Numbered from the stretch's first letter, positions 50,167 through 59,958 are shown. The stretch is DNA of 64,000 nucleotides from Massilia putida (GCF_001941825.1 NZ_CP019038.1:5642001-5706000), one strand, 5' to 3'. Program-made: numbers and translations. The notes: generated by a model not told the origin, from the sequence alone.

Positions 50167-51234
50167 ATGTTCAGCGTTCGACTCCATCGGGCTCGGAAAG
50201 CAGCCGGGCTCTCCCTGCGCGACCTGGGCGAGCGCGTCGGCGTTTCCCATGCCGCTATCAAAAAGTACGAAGACGGCCTCGCCATGCCATCCAGCGACAT
50301 CCTGATCGGGCTGTCGCGTGCGCTCAACGTGCGCACCGAGTACTTCTTCCGTCCCGAGCCCGTGGCGCTCGAAGGCATCGAGTACCGCAAGCGCAGCTCG
50401 CTGCCCAAGAAGCGACTGGACGCGATCACCCACGAGGTGATCGACCAGATTGAGCGGCGCATCGAGCTGGAAAACCTTTTCCCGCAGCCGCCCGTCAAGT
50501 CGTTCGCACCCGTCGAGGGGTTGCCAACGACGATCACCGCGATGGATCGGATCGAGGAGGTTGCCGAGCGTGTCCGCGAGACCTGGGATCTGGGTCTGGA
50601 CCCGATTCCCGATCTGATTGATGTTCTGGAAACCAACGGCATCCGTGTCTTCATGATCGAGGCGGATGCCGAGAACCAATTTGACGGCCTCGCCGCTCGC
50701 GTCAATGGCATGCCCATTGTGGTCGTGGGACGCCATTGGCCCGGCGATCGTCAGCGCTTCACACTTGCGCACGAGCTGGGGCATCTGATGCTCGAAGGTC
50801 GTCTCCCCGATGATCTGGACGAAGAGATGGCGTGCAACCGCTTTGCTGGTGCCTTTCTGTTCCCGTGTGCCTCTGTGTTGCAGGAGCTGGGCAAACACCG
50901 CAACGCGATCGAACTCAAGGAACTCGGGCTGCTGAAGGAAGAGTTCGGCCTGTCGATGGCCGGCATTCTTTATCGCGCCCGAGACCTCGGCATCATCTCG
51001 CCTGCCTACCGCGAGGAGCAGGCCAAACTGTTCCGCTTCAAGGGTTGGTACCGAAAAGAACCGGGGCGCGACTACCCTACCGAGAAGGCGCACATCTTCG
51101 AGCAACTGGTGTTTCACGCGCTGGCCGAGGAGTACATCGGCGAATCGAAAGCTGCGGAACTGATGAACATGCCACTGCAACAGTTTCGGCGCGTCCGCTC
51201 TATGGAGGGCGGCGATGCTGCTGTTAATCAGTGA
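50167..51234 (+). CDS. XRE-family regulator fused to ImmA/IrrE metallopeptidase
   Basis: 355 residues from ATG 50167. The N-terminal HTH spans about residues 3-62 (LHRARKAAGLSLRDLGERVG, SHAAIKKYEDG). The COG2856 peptidase has RFTLAHELGHLML (HELGH at residues 202-206, Glu203 catalytic) and the downstream CNRFAGAFLFP element. Proteins of this plan (ImmA, IrrE, RosB types) cleave or inactivate a repressor, or are the antitoxin side of toxin pairs. It overlaps the PIN gene by 20 bp and heads the gene train leading into hsdMSR. Confidence 0.9.
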   Translation: MFSVRLHRARKAAGLSLRDLGERVGVSHAAIKKYEDGLAMPSSDILIGLSRALNVRTEYFFRPEPVALEGIEYRKRSSLPKKRLDAITHEVIDQIERRIELENLFPQPPVKSFAPVEGLPTTITAMDRIEEVAERVRETWDLGLDPIPDLIDVLETNGIRVFMIEADAENQFDGLAARVNGMPIVVVGRHWPGDRQRFTLAHELGHLMLEGRLPDDLDEEMACNRFAGAFLFPCASVLQELGKHRNAIELKELGLLKEEFGLSMAGILYRARDLGIISPAYREEQAKLFRFKGWYRKEPGRDYPTEKAHIFEQLVFHALAEEYIGESKAAELMNMPLQQFRRVRSMEGGDAAVNQ

Positions 51235-51724
51235 TGCCAACATCTTGATGGATGTCGAAGTAGGCGACCTCGTGGCACCAATGTTCAGCCTCGGCTACCA
51301 GTTCGCCGTGCCTGACGTTCTTTACTACGAGGAGCTGGAAGAGCAGCACGCGCATTTGCTGGACATGGGGTTGCAGACTCGCACGCTGTCGGCGAAAAGC
51401 GTCGAACGTGTGCAGTCGCTGGCGCAGACCTATGCCAAGCCGGGGCGCAATGATCTATTCGCGCTGGCCTTGGCGGAAGCCGAGAAGTGTCCACTGCTGA
51501 CCGGCGACGCCGCATTGAGGCAGGCAGCGGAAATGGAACAGGTTGAAGTGAGAGGCACGGTCTGGCTGATCGCCGAGATGGTGCGCGAGCAGCGCATCAC
51601 TGTGGGAGTGGCCAGGGCGGCCCTCCACAAGATGCGCACCGACGGGCGGCGCTTGCCGTGGGATGCGGCCGAACAGATGTTGGCGACGCTTGAAGGAGCG
51701 CCGCCTCGAAAAAATGAGAAATGA
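51215..51724 (+). CDS. PIN-domain protein (toxin-like ribonuclease)
   Basis: 169 residues. PIN acidic residues: Asp7 in LLLISDANILMDVE, Glu in VLYYEELEE, Asp in GRNDLFALALAEAE and Asp in PLLTGDAALRQAA. The C-terminal ~50 residues are a helical extension. Its ATG lies inside the end of the XRE-ImmA/IrrE gene, and its stop overlaps the hsdM start (ATGA). This gene pair occurs elsewhere as a toxin-antitoxin-like couple. Here it stands at the head of a restriction operon. Confidence 0.82.
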   Translation: MLLLISDANILMDVEVGDLVAPMFSLGYQFAVPDVLYYEELEEQHAHLLDMGLQTRTLSAKSVERVQSLAQTYAKPGRNDLFALALAEAEKCPLLTGDAALRQAAEMEQVEVRGTVWLIAEMVREQRITVGVARAALHKMRTDGRRLPWDAAEQMLATLEGAPPRKNEK

Positions 51725-54234
51725 GAACGAATATGGCCGATACAGAAATGGCAACGACAAATAGCAAGAAAGAGAATTTCAGCTCCGATGCCGAGCGCCA
51801 AGTTCGCCGACATGGCACGGGCGACTCGAAAGCTGGAGCAATAAAAGCGAATCGAGTGCAAGACCAAAGCCAGTTGAAGTGGGTCGCCGACTTCATCTGG
51901 AACATTGCCGATGACCGCCTGCGCGACGTGTACGTGCGCGGCAAGTACCGTGACGTGATCCTCCCCTTCACCGTGCTGCGGCGGCTCGATGCCGTGCTCG
52001 AATCGACCAAGCAGGCGGTGCTGGAGCGCAAGAAGTTCCTCGACACGCACAAAGTGGCCGAGCAGGATGGCGCGCTGCGGATGGCTGCCGGACAGGCGTT
52101 CTACAACACCTCCGACTTCACGCTCGAGAAGCTCAAAGCCAGCAGTGCCGGCCAGCGCCTGCGCGATGACTTCATCGACTACCTCGATGGCTTCTCGCCC
52201 AACGTCCAGGAAATCCTCACCAAGTTCAAATTCCGCGACCAGATTCAAACGCTGGTCGATGCCCACGTCCTCGGTTACCTCATCGAGGACTTCCTCGACC
52301 CCGAGGTCAATCTCTCTCCACTGCCGGTCAAGGATGCGGACGGCCGGATCAAGCTGCCCGCGCTCGACAACCACGGCATGGGCACAGTGTTCGAGGAACT
52401 GATCCGCCGCTTCAACGAGGAAAACAACGAAGAGGCTGGCGAACACTTCACGCCGCGCGACGTGGTCAAGTTGATGGCCAAGTTGCTGTTCCTGCCGGTG
52501 GCCGACCAAATCCAGTCCGGCACCTACCTGCTGTACGACGGCAGTTGCGGCACAGGCGGCATGCTGACCGTGGCCGAAGAGGCGCTGCACGAACTGGCGG
52601 CGAGCCACGACAAGGAAGTCTCGATTCACCTGTTCGGGCAGGAGATCAACCCCGAGACCTACGCCATCTGCAAGGCCGACCTACTGCTCAAGGGCGAAGG
52701 CGACGAGGCTGAGAACATTGTCGGCGGTGCTGACAAGTCCACGCTGTCGGCCGACCAGTTCCGGTCGCGCGAGTTCGACTTCATGATCTCCAACCCGCCT
52801 TACGGCAAGAGTTGGAAGACTGACCTCGACCGGATGGGCGGTAAGAAGGAATTCAGTGACCCGCGCTTCATCATCAATCACGGCGGCGATTCCGAATTCA
52901 AGCTCATCACCCGTTCCAGCGACGGGCAGCTGATGTTCCTGGTGAACAAGCTTCAGAAGATGAAGCACAACACGCCGCTGGGCAGTCGCATCGCGCTGGT
53001 GCATAACGGCTCCGCGCTGTTCACGGGCGATGCTGGCCAAGGCGAGAGCAACGTCCGCCGTTGGGTGCTGGAAAACGACTGGCTCGAGGCCATCATCGCT
53101 CTGCCACTCAACATCTTCTACAACACCGGCATCGCCACCTACATCTGGGTTCTGGCCAACAAGAAGGCCGCCCACCGGCGCGGCAAGGTACAGCTGATCG
53201 ACGCCTCGCAGTGGTTCCTGCCGCTGCGGCGCAACCTCGGCAAGAAGAACTGCGAACTGGCGGACGCAGACATTGAACGCATCCTGAAGCATTACCTCGA
53301 CCAGCCACCTACCGATGCGGAAGCCGCGAAGGCAACGCCGGAATGCAAATGGTTCGATAACGCCGACTTCGGCTACTGGAAGATTACGGTTGAGCGTCCG
53401 CTGCGCCTTAAGAGCCAGCTCAAGCGCAGCGCCATCGAAAGCCTGCGCTTTGCCACGGGCGACGAGGCGCTACGCAGCGAGATTTACGCCAAGCATGGCG
53501 ACAAGCTGTACACGGAATTCGCCAAGCTCAAGCCCGAAATCGAAGCGTGGCTGAAAGGTGACGACGGCGACGAGGATGCCGACGACGAGTCGGATGACGA
53601 AGACGCCAAGACCACCAAGAAGGCCGTGCCGGAGAAGCGACGCAAGAAGCTGCTCGACCCCGCGACGTGGTTGCGCGACAAGACCCTGGTAGAACTGGCC
53701 AAGCTGGCCCAGCAGGAACTTGGCGAAGGCGTGTTCGACGACCATAACGAGTTCCGCACGCGCTTTGACGCCACGATGAAGGTGCACGACAAGAAGCTAG
53801 GCGCACCCGAAAAGAAGGCCATCTACAAGGCGGTGAGCTGGCGCGACGAAGCCGCACCGCCTGTTATTGCCAAGCGCAGCAAGCTCAAGGCGGGCGAGCA
53901 TTTTGAACCTGGCTACGACGGGGCGTACCTGGAGATCGTGGGCAAGGATCGCTTCATGGTCGAGTACGAGGCCGATACCGACCTGCGCGACACCGAGCAG
54001 GTGCAGCTCAAGGAAGCCGGTGGCATCGAAGCCTTCTTCGTTCGCGAGGTGCTGCCCCACGCGCCGGATGCGTGGATCGCGATGGACGCCACCAAGATCG
54101 GCTACGAGATCTCGTTCGCGCGCTACTTCTACAAGCCGACCCCGCTGCGCACGCTGGAGCAGATTCGCGCCGACATCCTCAAGCTGGAAGCGCAAACCGA
54201 CGGTCTGCTGCACAAGATTGTGGGGGCTGAGTGA
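51721..54234 (+). CDS. hsdM: Type I restriction-modification DNA methyltransferase subunit
   Basis: 837 residues. The N-terminal HsdM helical domain is followed by the N6-adenine methylase: SAM motif I LLYDGSCGTGGMLTVA (Asp273) and catalytic motif IV MISNPPYGKSW (Asn358). It is long for HsdM (usually about 500-550) because of a C-terminal extension after about residue 600, including an acidic stretch (DDGDEDADDESDDEDAKT) and a basic segment. M and S subunits methylate the recognition sequence and, with R, form the restriction complex. It overlaps the PIN gene (4 bp) and hsdS (1 bp). Confidence 0.95.
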   Translation: MRTNMADTEMATTNSKKENFSSDAERQVRRHGTGDSKAGAIKANRVQDQSQLKWVADFIWNIADDRLRDVYVRGKYRDVILPFTVLRRLDAVLESTKQAVLERKKFLDTHKVAEQDGALRMAAGQAFYNTSDFTLEKLKASSAGQRLRDDFIDYLDGFSPNVQEILTKFKFRDQIQTLVDAHVLGYLIEDFLDPEVNLSPLPVKDADGRIKLPALDNHGMGTVFEELIRRFNEENNEEAGEHFTPRDVVKLMAKLLFLPVADQIQSGTYLLYDGSCGTGGMLTVAEEALHELAASHDKEVSIHLFGQEINPETYAICKADLLLKGEGDEAENIVGGADKSTLSADQFRSREFDFMISNPPYGKSWKTDLDRMGGKKEFSDPRFIINHGGDSEFKLITRSSDGQLMFLVNKLQKMKHNTPLGSRIALVHNGSALFTGDAGQGESNVRRWVLENDWLEAIIALPLNIFYNTGIATYIWVLANKKAAHRRGKVQLIDASQWFLPLRRNLGKKNCELADADIERILKHYLDQPPTDAEAAKATPECKWFDNADFGYWKITVERPLRLKSQLKRSAIESLRFATGDEALRSEIYAKHGDKLYTEFAKLKPEIEAWLKGDDGDEDADDESDDEDAKTTKKAVPEKRRKKLLDPATWLRDKTLVELAKLAQQELGEGVFDDHNEFRTRFDATMKVHDKKLGAPEKKAIYKAVSWRDEAAPPVIAKRSKLKAGEHFEPGYDGAYLEIVGKDRFMVEYEADTDLRDTEQVQLKEAGGIEAFFVREVLPHAPDAWIAMDATKIGYEISFARYFYKPTPLRTLEQIRADILKLEAQTDGLLHKIVGAE

Positions 54235-55640
54235 TGGCAGCAGCGAACGCTTATCCCGGCTACCGCACGGCGCGGATGCACTGGCTGCCGCCCGTGCCCG
54301 CACATTGGAACGAGCAACGCGCCAAGACCTTCTTCCGCGAGGTGGACGAGCGCTCCAAGACCGGACAGGAAGAACTGCTGTCGGTGTCGCATCTGACAGG
54401 CGTCACGCCGCGCAGCCAGAAGAACGTCACGATGTTCAAGGCCGCGAGCTATGTCGGTTCCAAGTTGTGCCGCCCCGGTGACATCGTAATCAACACGCTT
54501 TGGGCCTGGATGGCCGCACTTGGCGCGAGCAGGCACGTGGGCATCGTCAGTCCGGCTTACGGCGTATATCGCCCTCACCGTGCCGAGAGCTTCAACCCTG
54601 CGTATCTCGACTACCTGCTGCGGACCCGCGCCTACGTTGCCGAATACATCGGGCGCTCGACTGGCATTCGATCCTCGCGTCTGCGCCTGTACCCGAACCA
54701 GTTTCTCGACATCGCGTTACTGCAACCGCCGCGCCCCGAACAAGACCAGATCGTCGCCTACCTGCGGGCTCAGGATGCCCACATCGCCCGCCTTATCAAG
54801 GCCAAGCGCGAGCTCATCGGCCTGCTCAACGAACAGAAGCTGCGCATCATCGACCACGCGGTCACGCGCGGACTTGATGCCTCGGTCGCGTTGAAGCCTT
54901 CCGGTATCGAGTGGCTAGGTGATGTGCCTAAGCATTGGGAAGTTCAGCGGCTGAAAAACATCGCCAGCGTGGTTCTGGGCAAGATGCTGACCACCGAAGC
55001 CAAAAACGGCGACGGGGAATTCAAGCCTTATCTGCGCTCCACGAATGTTCAGTGGATAAAGCCGGATGTGCGTGACGTAAAGGAGATGTGGATCGCGAAC
55101 TCAGAGATGGCGCAGCTTCGCGTTCGTAAGGGCGACCTGCTGGTAAGTGAAGGCGGTGAAGTCGGTCGTGCTTGCATGTGGAATGATGAACTGCCGGAGT
55201 GCTATATCCAGAACTCCGTGCACCGGGTGGCCGCCAAGCCCATGATGCCGCCCGAGTTCCTGTTCCACCAGTTCTTCGCTTACGGCAAGCGAGGACGTTT
55301 CAACGCCATCGTGAACCGCGTCAGCATCGCGCACCTGACACGTGAAAAGCTTGTGACGGTTCCGTTCACTGTGCCGCCTGTTGAGGAGCAAAAGGCCATC
55401 TGCAAGTGGATCGCCGACGAATGCCAACCACTCGACGATGCCATCGCCCGCGCAGAAGAAGAAATCAAGCTGATCCGCGAGTACCGCGACAGGCAGATTG
55501 CAGATGTCGTCACTGGCCAAGTGGATGTGCGCGGCTGGGTACCCGGCCCGGACGACGTGGTGGCTGAGGAAGACCTGGCTGCATTGGGCGGCGACGAAGA
55601 AATCGATACCGATGGGGAGGAAGACGATGGCGACGACTGA
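54234..55640 (+). CDS. hsdS: Type I restriction-modification specificity subunit
   Basis: 468 residues from ATG 54234 (TGATG junction with hsdM). There are two target-recognition domains, each opening with a W-L-x-x-x-P-x-H-W motif: MHWLPPVPAHWNEQRAKTFF and IEWLGDVPKHWEVQRLKN (about residue 220). Each is followed by a conserved helical spacer (RPEQDQIVAYLRAQDAHIAR, VEEQKAICKWIADECQPLDD). The two TRDs define a bipartite recognition site that cannot be read from sequence. The C-terminus is unusually acidic (DGEEDDGDD). Confidence 0.94.
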   Translation: MAAANAYPGYRTARMHWLPPVPAHWNEQRAKTFFREVDERSKTGQEELLSVSHLTGVTPRSQKNVTMFKAASYVGSKLCRPGDIVINTLWAWMAALGASRHVGIVSPAYGVYRPHRAESFNPAYLDYLLRTRAYVAEYIGRSTGIRSSRLRLYPNQFLDIALLQPPRPEQDQIVAYLRAQDAHIARLIKAKRELIGLLNEQKLRIIDHAVTRGLDASVALKPSGIEWLGDVPKHWEVQRLKNIASVVLGKMLTTEAKNGDGEFKPYLRSTNVQWIKPDVRDVKEMWIANSEMAQLRVRKGDLLVSEGGEVGRACMWNDELPECYIQNSVHRVAAKPMMPPEFLFHQFFAYGKRGRFNAIVNRVSIAHLTREKLVTVPFTVPPVEEQKAICKWIADECQPLDDAIARAEEEIKLIREYRDRQIADVVTGQVDVRGWVPGPDDVVAEEDLAALGGDEEIDTDGEEDDGDD

Positions 55641-58623
55641 CACCAGCGAGAAGGGGTTGGAAGCCCTGATCGTGCGCGACCTCTGCACCGGCGGCGGCTA
55701 CGTGCAGGGCCAGCCCACCGACTACAACCGCGACGTGGCGGTCGACGTGGTGCAATTGCTGGCGTTTCTGCAGGCCACCCAACCCACGGTCTTCACCGCG
55801 CTGGAACTGGCAAACGAAGGCATCAAGCGCACGCAGTTCCTGCACCGCATCCAGGGTGAGATCGCCAAGCGCGGCGTGGTGGATGTGCTGCGCAAAGGTG
55901 TCAGCCACGGCCCCGCACATGTCGACCTGTACAAGCTGCTGCCAACGCCGGGCAACGTCAGCGCCACCGAGAACTTCGGCAAGAATATCTTCAGCGTCAC
56001 CCGGCAGCTGCGCTACAGCAACGACGAGTCGCAGCGTTCACTGGACATGGTGATCTTCATCAACGGCCTGCCGGTACTGACCTTCGAGTTGAAGAACTCC
56101 CTGACCAAGCAGACTGTGGCCGATGCCATCACGCAGTACCAGACCGACCGCAACCCGAACGAGTTGTTGTTCCAGCTCGGGCGCTGCGTGGCGCACATGG
56201 CGGTGGACGATGCCGAGGTGCGTTTCTGCCCGCACCTCACCGGTAAGACCTCGTGGTTCCTGCCATTCAACCAAGGCTGGAATAGCGGCGCTGGCAACCC
56301 GCCCAACCCGCACGGCCTGAAAACCGACTACCTATGGAAGCAGATGCTGCAGAAGGACTCGCTGGCCAATATCATCGAGAACTTCACGCAGGTGGTGGAA
56401 GAAGAAGACGAAAAGGGCAAGAAGCGGCGCAAGCAGGTGTTCCCGCGTTTTCACCAGCTGCGTACCGTTCGAGCCTTGCTGCGCCGCGCCCGCGAGGACG
56501 GCGTCGGCAAGCGCTACCTGATCCAGCACTCGGCGGGCAGCGGCAAGAGCAACACCATCGCGTGGCTGGCCCACCAGTTGGTGGAACTTAAGACCGCTGC
56601 CGATGCGATGCTCGCCCAGTTCGACTCGGTCATCGTCATCACCGACCGGCGTGCGCTGGACACTCAGATCGCCCGCACCATCAAGAGCTACGACCACGTT
56701 GCGTCGATCTTCGGCCACTCAGAGGACGCCGCCGAGCTGCGCACCTTCCTGCGCAAAGGCAAGAAGATCATCGTGACGACGGTGCAGAAGTTCCCGTTCA
56801 TCCTCGATGAGTTGGGCGACCTCGGCAATAAGAAGTTCGCGTTGCTGATCGACGAGGCGCATTCCAGCCAGGGCGGCAAGACCACCGCCAAGATGCACAT
56901 GGCCCTGTCGGGCGCGGCTGGCGACGATGAGGATGACGAAGAATCCGTCGAAGACGCCGTCAACAAGCTGATCGAGTCGCGCAAGATGCTGCCGAACGCC
57001 AGCTACTTTGCCTTCACGGCCACGCCGAAAAACCGCACGCTGGAGTTGTTCGGTGAGCGCTATATGGAAGGTGGCGAACCACACTACCGTTCGCCGGAGG
57101 AGCTGACCTACACGACCAAGCAGGCGATCCAGGAGGGCTTCATCCTCGACGTGATTGCGAACTACACGTCGGTGGACAGCTTCTACCACGTCGCCAAGAC
57201 GGTGGAGGACGACCCGGACTTCGACAAGGTCAAGGCGCTGAAGAAGATTCGTCACTACGTCGAATCCCACGACAAGGCCATCCGCAAGAAGGCGGAGATC
57301 ATGGTTGATCATTTCATGGCGCAGGTGGCGGGCAAGCAGAAGATCGGCGGCAAGGCGCGGGCGATGATCGTATGCAACGGCATCGCGCGGGCCATCGACT
57401 ACTGCCGCGAGGTGTCAGATTACCTCACCACGATCAAGAGCCCGTACAAGGCCATCGTGGCGTACTCGGGCGATTTTGAGATTGGCGGGGTGAAGAAGAC
57501 TGAGGCCGACCTCAATGACTTCCCGAGCAAGGACATCCCGTCCAAGCTCAAGCAAGACCCGTATCGCTTCTTGATTGTCGCCAACAAGTTCGTCACCGGC
57601 TTCGACGAGCCGCTGCTGCACACGATGTACGTGGACAAGCCGCTGGCGGGCGTGCTGGCAGTGCAAACTCTGTCGCGCCTGAACCGGGCCCACCCGCAGA
57701 AGCGCGACACTTTCGTTCTGGATTTCGCCGACAACGCCGAGGCGGTGAAGGCGGCCTTCCAGGACTATTACCGCGCCACGATCCAGACCGGCGAAACTGA
57801 CCCCAACAAGCTGCATGACCTGAAGAACGATCTCGATGCGAAGCAGGTGTACAGCTGGCAGCAGGTCGAGGACTTGGTGGCGCTCTACGTCACCGGTGCA
57901 GACCGGGACAAGCTCGACCCCATCCTCGACGCCTGCGTTGCCGAGTACATCGACAACCTGAACGAAGACGACCAAGTCGAGTTCAAGGGCAAGGCCAAGG
58001 CCTTCGTGCGCAGCTACGGCTTCCTCGCGGCGATCCTGACTTACGGTCACCCGGCTTGGGAAAAGCTGGCGATCTTCTTGAACTTCCTGATCCCGAAGCT
58101 CCCTGCCCCGAAGGAGGAAGACCTCTCCAAGGGCGTGCTGGAAGCCATCGATATGGACAGCTATCGGGTGGAGGCGCAGGCGTCACTGAAGATGTCGATG
58201 GAGGATGCAGATGCCTTCATCGACCCGCCCCCGCCTGGTGGTGGTGGCGGTGGTGGCACGCCCGATATCGACAAGCTATCGAACATCATCCGGGCCTTCA
58301 ACGATATGTTCGGCAACATCGAGTGGAAGGACGGCGACAAGATTCGCAAGGTCATCACCGAGGAGATTCCTGCCCGCGTCGCGCAGGACAAGGCCTACCA
58401 GAACGCGCAGGCCAACTCCGACAAGCAGAACGCGAAGCTGGAACACGACAAGGCGCTGAATCGCGTGGTGCTGGAGCTGATCTCCGATCACACCGAGCTG
58501 TTCAAGCAGTTCAGCGACAACCCCAGCTTCAAGCGCTGGCTGACCGATATGGTCTTCGACTCGACCTATCACCCGGGCGCAGTGCCGCCAAAGGCTCCGC
58601 CGCAGACGGACGCATCGGCGTGA
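55627..58623 (+). CDS. hsdR: Type I restriction endonuclease subunit
   Basis: 998 residues from ATG 55627, which has GGGAGG upstream; it overlaps hsdS by 14 bp. The nuclease motif is LDMVIFINGLPVLTFELKNS (Asp140, Glu154, Lys156). Translocase motifs are LIQHSAGSGKSNTIAW (Lys307), LLIDEAHSSQGG (Asp409-His412), FAFTATPKNRTLELFG and VQTLSRLNRAHPQKRDTFVL. A flexible Pro/Gly-rich segment (PPPPGGGGGGGTPD) precedes the C-terminal helical domain. All catalytic residues are present, so the system appears functional. Confidence 0.95.
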   Translation: MATTDTSEKGLEALIVRDLCTGGGYVQGQPTDYNRDVAVDVVQLLAFLQATQPTVFTALELANEGIKRTQFLHRIQGEIAKRGVVDVLRKGVSHGPAHVDLYKLLPTPGNVSATENFGKNIFSVTRQLRYSNDESQRSLDMVIFINGLPVLTFELKNSLTKQTVADAITQYQTDRNPNELLFQLGRCVAHMAVDDAEVRFCPHLTGKTSWFLPFNQGWNSGAGNPPNPHGLKTDYLWKQMLQKDSLANIIENFTQVVEEEDEKGKKRRKQVFPRFHQLRTVRALLRRAREDGVGKRYLIQHSAGSGKSNTIAWLAHQLVELKTAADAMLAQFDSVIVITDRRALDTQIARTIKSYDHVASIFGHSEDAAELRTFLRKGKKIIVTTVQKFPFILDELGDLGNKKFALLIDEAHSSQGGKTTAKMHMALSGAAGDDEDDEESVEDAVNKLIESRKMLPNASYFAFTATPKNRTLELFGERYMEGGEPHYRSPEELTYTTKQAIQEGFILDVIANYTSVDSFYHVAKTVEDDPDFDKVKALKKIRHYVESHDKAIRKKAEIMVDHFMAQVAGKQKIGGKARAMIVCNGIARAIDYCREVSDYLTTIKSPYKAIVAYSGDFEIGGVKKTEADLNDFPSKDIPSKLKQDPYRFLIVANKFVTGFDEPLLHTMYVDKPLAGVLAVQTLSRLNRAHPQKRDTFVLDFADNAEAVKAAFQDYYRATIQTGETDPNKLHDLKNDLDAKQVYSWQQVEDLVALYVTGADRDKLDPILDACVAEYIDNLNEDDQVEFKGKAKAFVRSYGFLAAILTYGHPAWEKLAIFLNFLIPKLPAPKEEDLSKGVLEAIDMDSYRVEAQASLKMSMEDADAFIDPPPPGGGGGGGTPDIDKLSNIIRAFNDMFGNIEWKDGDKIRKVITEEIPARVAQDKAYQNAQANSDKQNAKLEHDKALNRVVLELISDHTELFKQFSDNPSFKRWLTDMVFDSTYHPGAVPPKAPPQTDASA

Positions 58624-58645
58624 GGTGAAGATGGGAGAGCACGCA

Positions 58646-59167
58646 ATGAACGAAATGTCCGCAGTCGATCAAAACAAGATTTCTGCCTTGCGCCGAGAGG
58701 CCGAGCGGCTGGAAGAGGATGCAACGTATTCCAGCAAAGGGCACTTCAACGCCGAGGATACATGGGTGCGCCGCAACTACTGGTTGGGCGTCCCGGCAAC
58801 CGTTCTCGGGGCCGTCGCGGGAGCGACGCTGATCAAGAGCCAACCTGAATGGGCGACAGCGTTCACCCTGCTGGCATCGTTGCTCACTGGGCTGATGACC
58901 TTTCTCAAGCCCAACGAGCGTGCGGCAATGCACCGGGCCGCCGCTGGTCAGTTCCTTGCTCTTCGGAACGAGGCACGGTTTTTCCGGGAGATCGAACTAC
59001 TTCAGTCAGATCGACTGGACGAGCTCCCCGAGCGACTAAAGGCGCTTTCGGCAGCGCGCAATGAGTTGAACTTGAAGAGCCCGAGTATTCCGCGACGGGC
59101 ATTTGTCGTCGCCCGCAAGGGCATCGAAGAAGGTGAGGCGACGCACAGAGTGGATGGGGAGGGCTGA
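58646..59167 (+). CDS. SLATT-domain two-helix membrane protein, probable CBASS effector
   Basis: 173 residues from ATG 58646 (GGGAGA upstream). Helical N-terminus (ALRREAERLEEDATYSSKGH, FNAEDTWVRR), two membrane segments (NYWLGVPATVLGAVAGATLI and ATAFTLLASLLTGLMTFL), then KPNERAAMHRAAAGQFLALR and a long helical C-terminus, the SLATT layout. SLATT proteins associate with nucleotide-second-messenger synthases and are predicted pore-forming effectors. It starts 22 bp after hsdR and ends 4 bp before the nucleotidyltransferase gene. Confidence 0.85.
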   Translation: MNEMSAVDQNKISALRREAERLEEDATYSSKGHFNAEDTWVRRNYWLGVPATVLGAVAGATLIKSQPEWATAFTLLASLLTGLMTFLKPNERAAMHRAAAGQFLALRNEARFFREIELLQSDRLDELPERLKALSAARNELNLKSPSIPRRAFVVARKGIEEGEATHRVDGEG

Positions 59168-59171
59168 CAGC

Positions 59172-59948
59172 ATGTCGGTATTGAATTTTCTGACGGACAT
59201 GGCCAGCAATGCCGTGCTTTCTTCGTCCGAGCAGTCGTCGATCACGACATCGATCACGACGCTGCAATCCCGGATGGCGCTGCATTTCGACAGCGGCGTG
59301 ATCAAGCAGCACTTCCGCTTCGGATCGTCAACGCGAGGCACGATCTTGCCGCGTTCGATGGATGAACACTCGGACATCGACTACATGATCGTTTTCAGCG
59401 ACAACACCGCCACGCCACAGACGTATTTGAACAGGCTGAAGACCTTCGTCGAAAAGCGTTATGGATCATCGGAGATTTACCAGTCCAGCCCAACCATCGT
59501 CCTCGAGCTGAACCACATCAAGTTTGACTTGGTGCCCGCGACGACGACTTGGCTCGGCGAGCTTCAGATTCCCAATGGCTCCGGTGGTTGGATAGCCACG
59601 AATCCGAACGACTTCAATGCCACGCTCGAAGCCAAGAACAAGGAGCACAAATCGCTGATCAAGCCGACCATCCGGCTGTTCAAGTACTGGAACGCGACCA
59701 GCGGGCTCCCGTTCGAGTCCTTCATGATGGAGAAATGGGTGTGTGGCCTGAGCTTTTGGTGGCTGACGAACCAGAAGGACTATTTCTTTGCTGTCGTCGA
59801 CAAACTGAACACCAGCTCGTCGTACTCGCAATGGGTAAACAACGAGATCACGCGCGCAAAGAACATCGTGGCCAACGTCCGGCAGTACGAGAAGGACGAC
59901 ATGCCAGTGTCGGCAGAGAACGAAATCAAAAAGCTATTCCGGCTCTAA
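59172..59948 (+). CDS. CD-NTase (SMODS) nucleotidyltransferase, CBASS-type
   Basis: 258 residues. The Pol-beta-like active site is HFRFGSSTRGTILP (Gly51-Ser52) with DIDYMIVF (Asp68, Asp70) and a third acid in KFDLVPATT (Asp119). All three acids are present, so catalysis is expected. The C-terminal helical part (KPTIRLFKYWNATSGLPFES, FMMEKW) matches the SMODS/OAS-like family. In CBASS such enzymes make cyclic oligonucleotides on infection, which activate the partner effector, here the SLATT protein. No cap2/cap3 accessory genes are present, so this would be a minimal type I CBASS. Confidence 0.85.
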   Translation: MSVLNFLTDMASNAVLSSSEQSSITTSITTLQSRMALHFDSGVIKQHFRFGSSTRGTILPRSMDEHSDIDYMIVFSDNTATPQTYLNRLKTFVEKRYGSSEIYQSSPTIVLELNHIKFDLVPATTTWLGELQIPNGSGGWIATNPNDFNATLEAKNKEHKSLIKPTIRLFKYWNATSGLPFESFMMEKWVCGLSFWWLTNQKDYFFAVVDKLNTSSSYSQWVNNEITRAKNIVANVRQYEKDDMPVSAENEIKKLFRL

Positions 59949-59958
59949 GGGGAATTTT

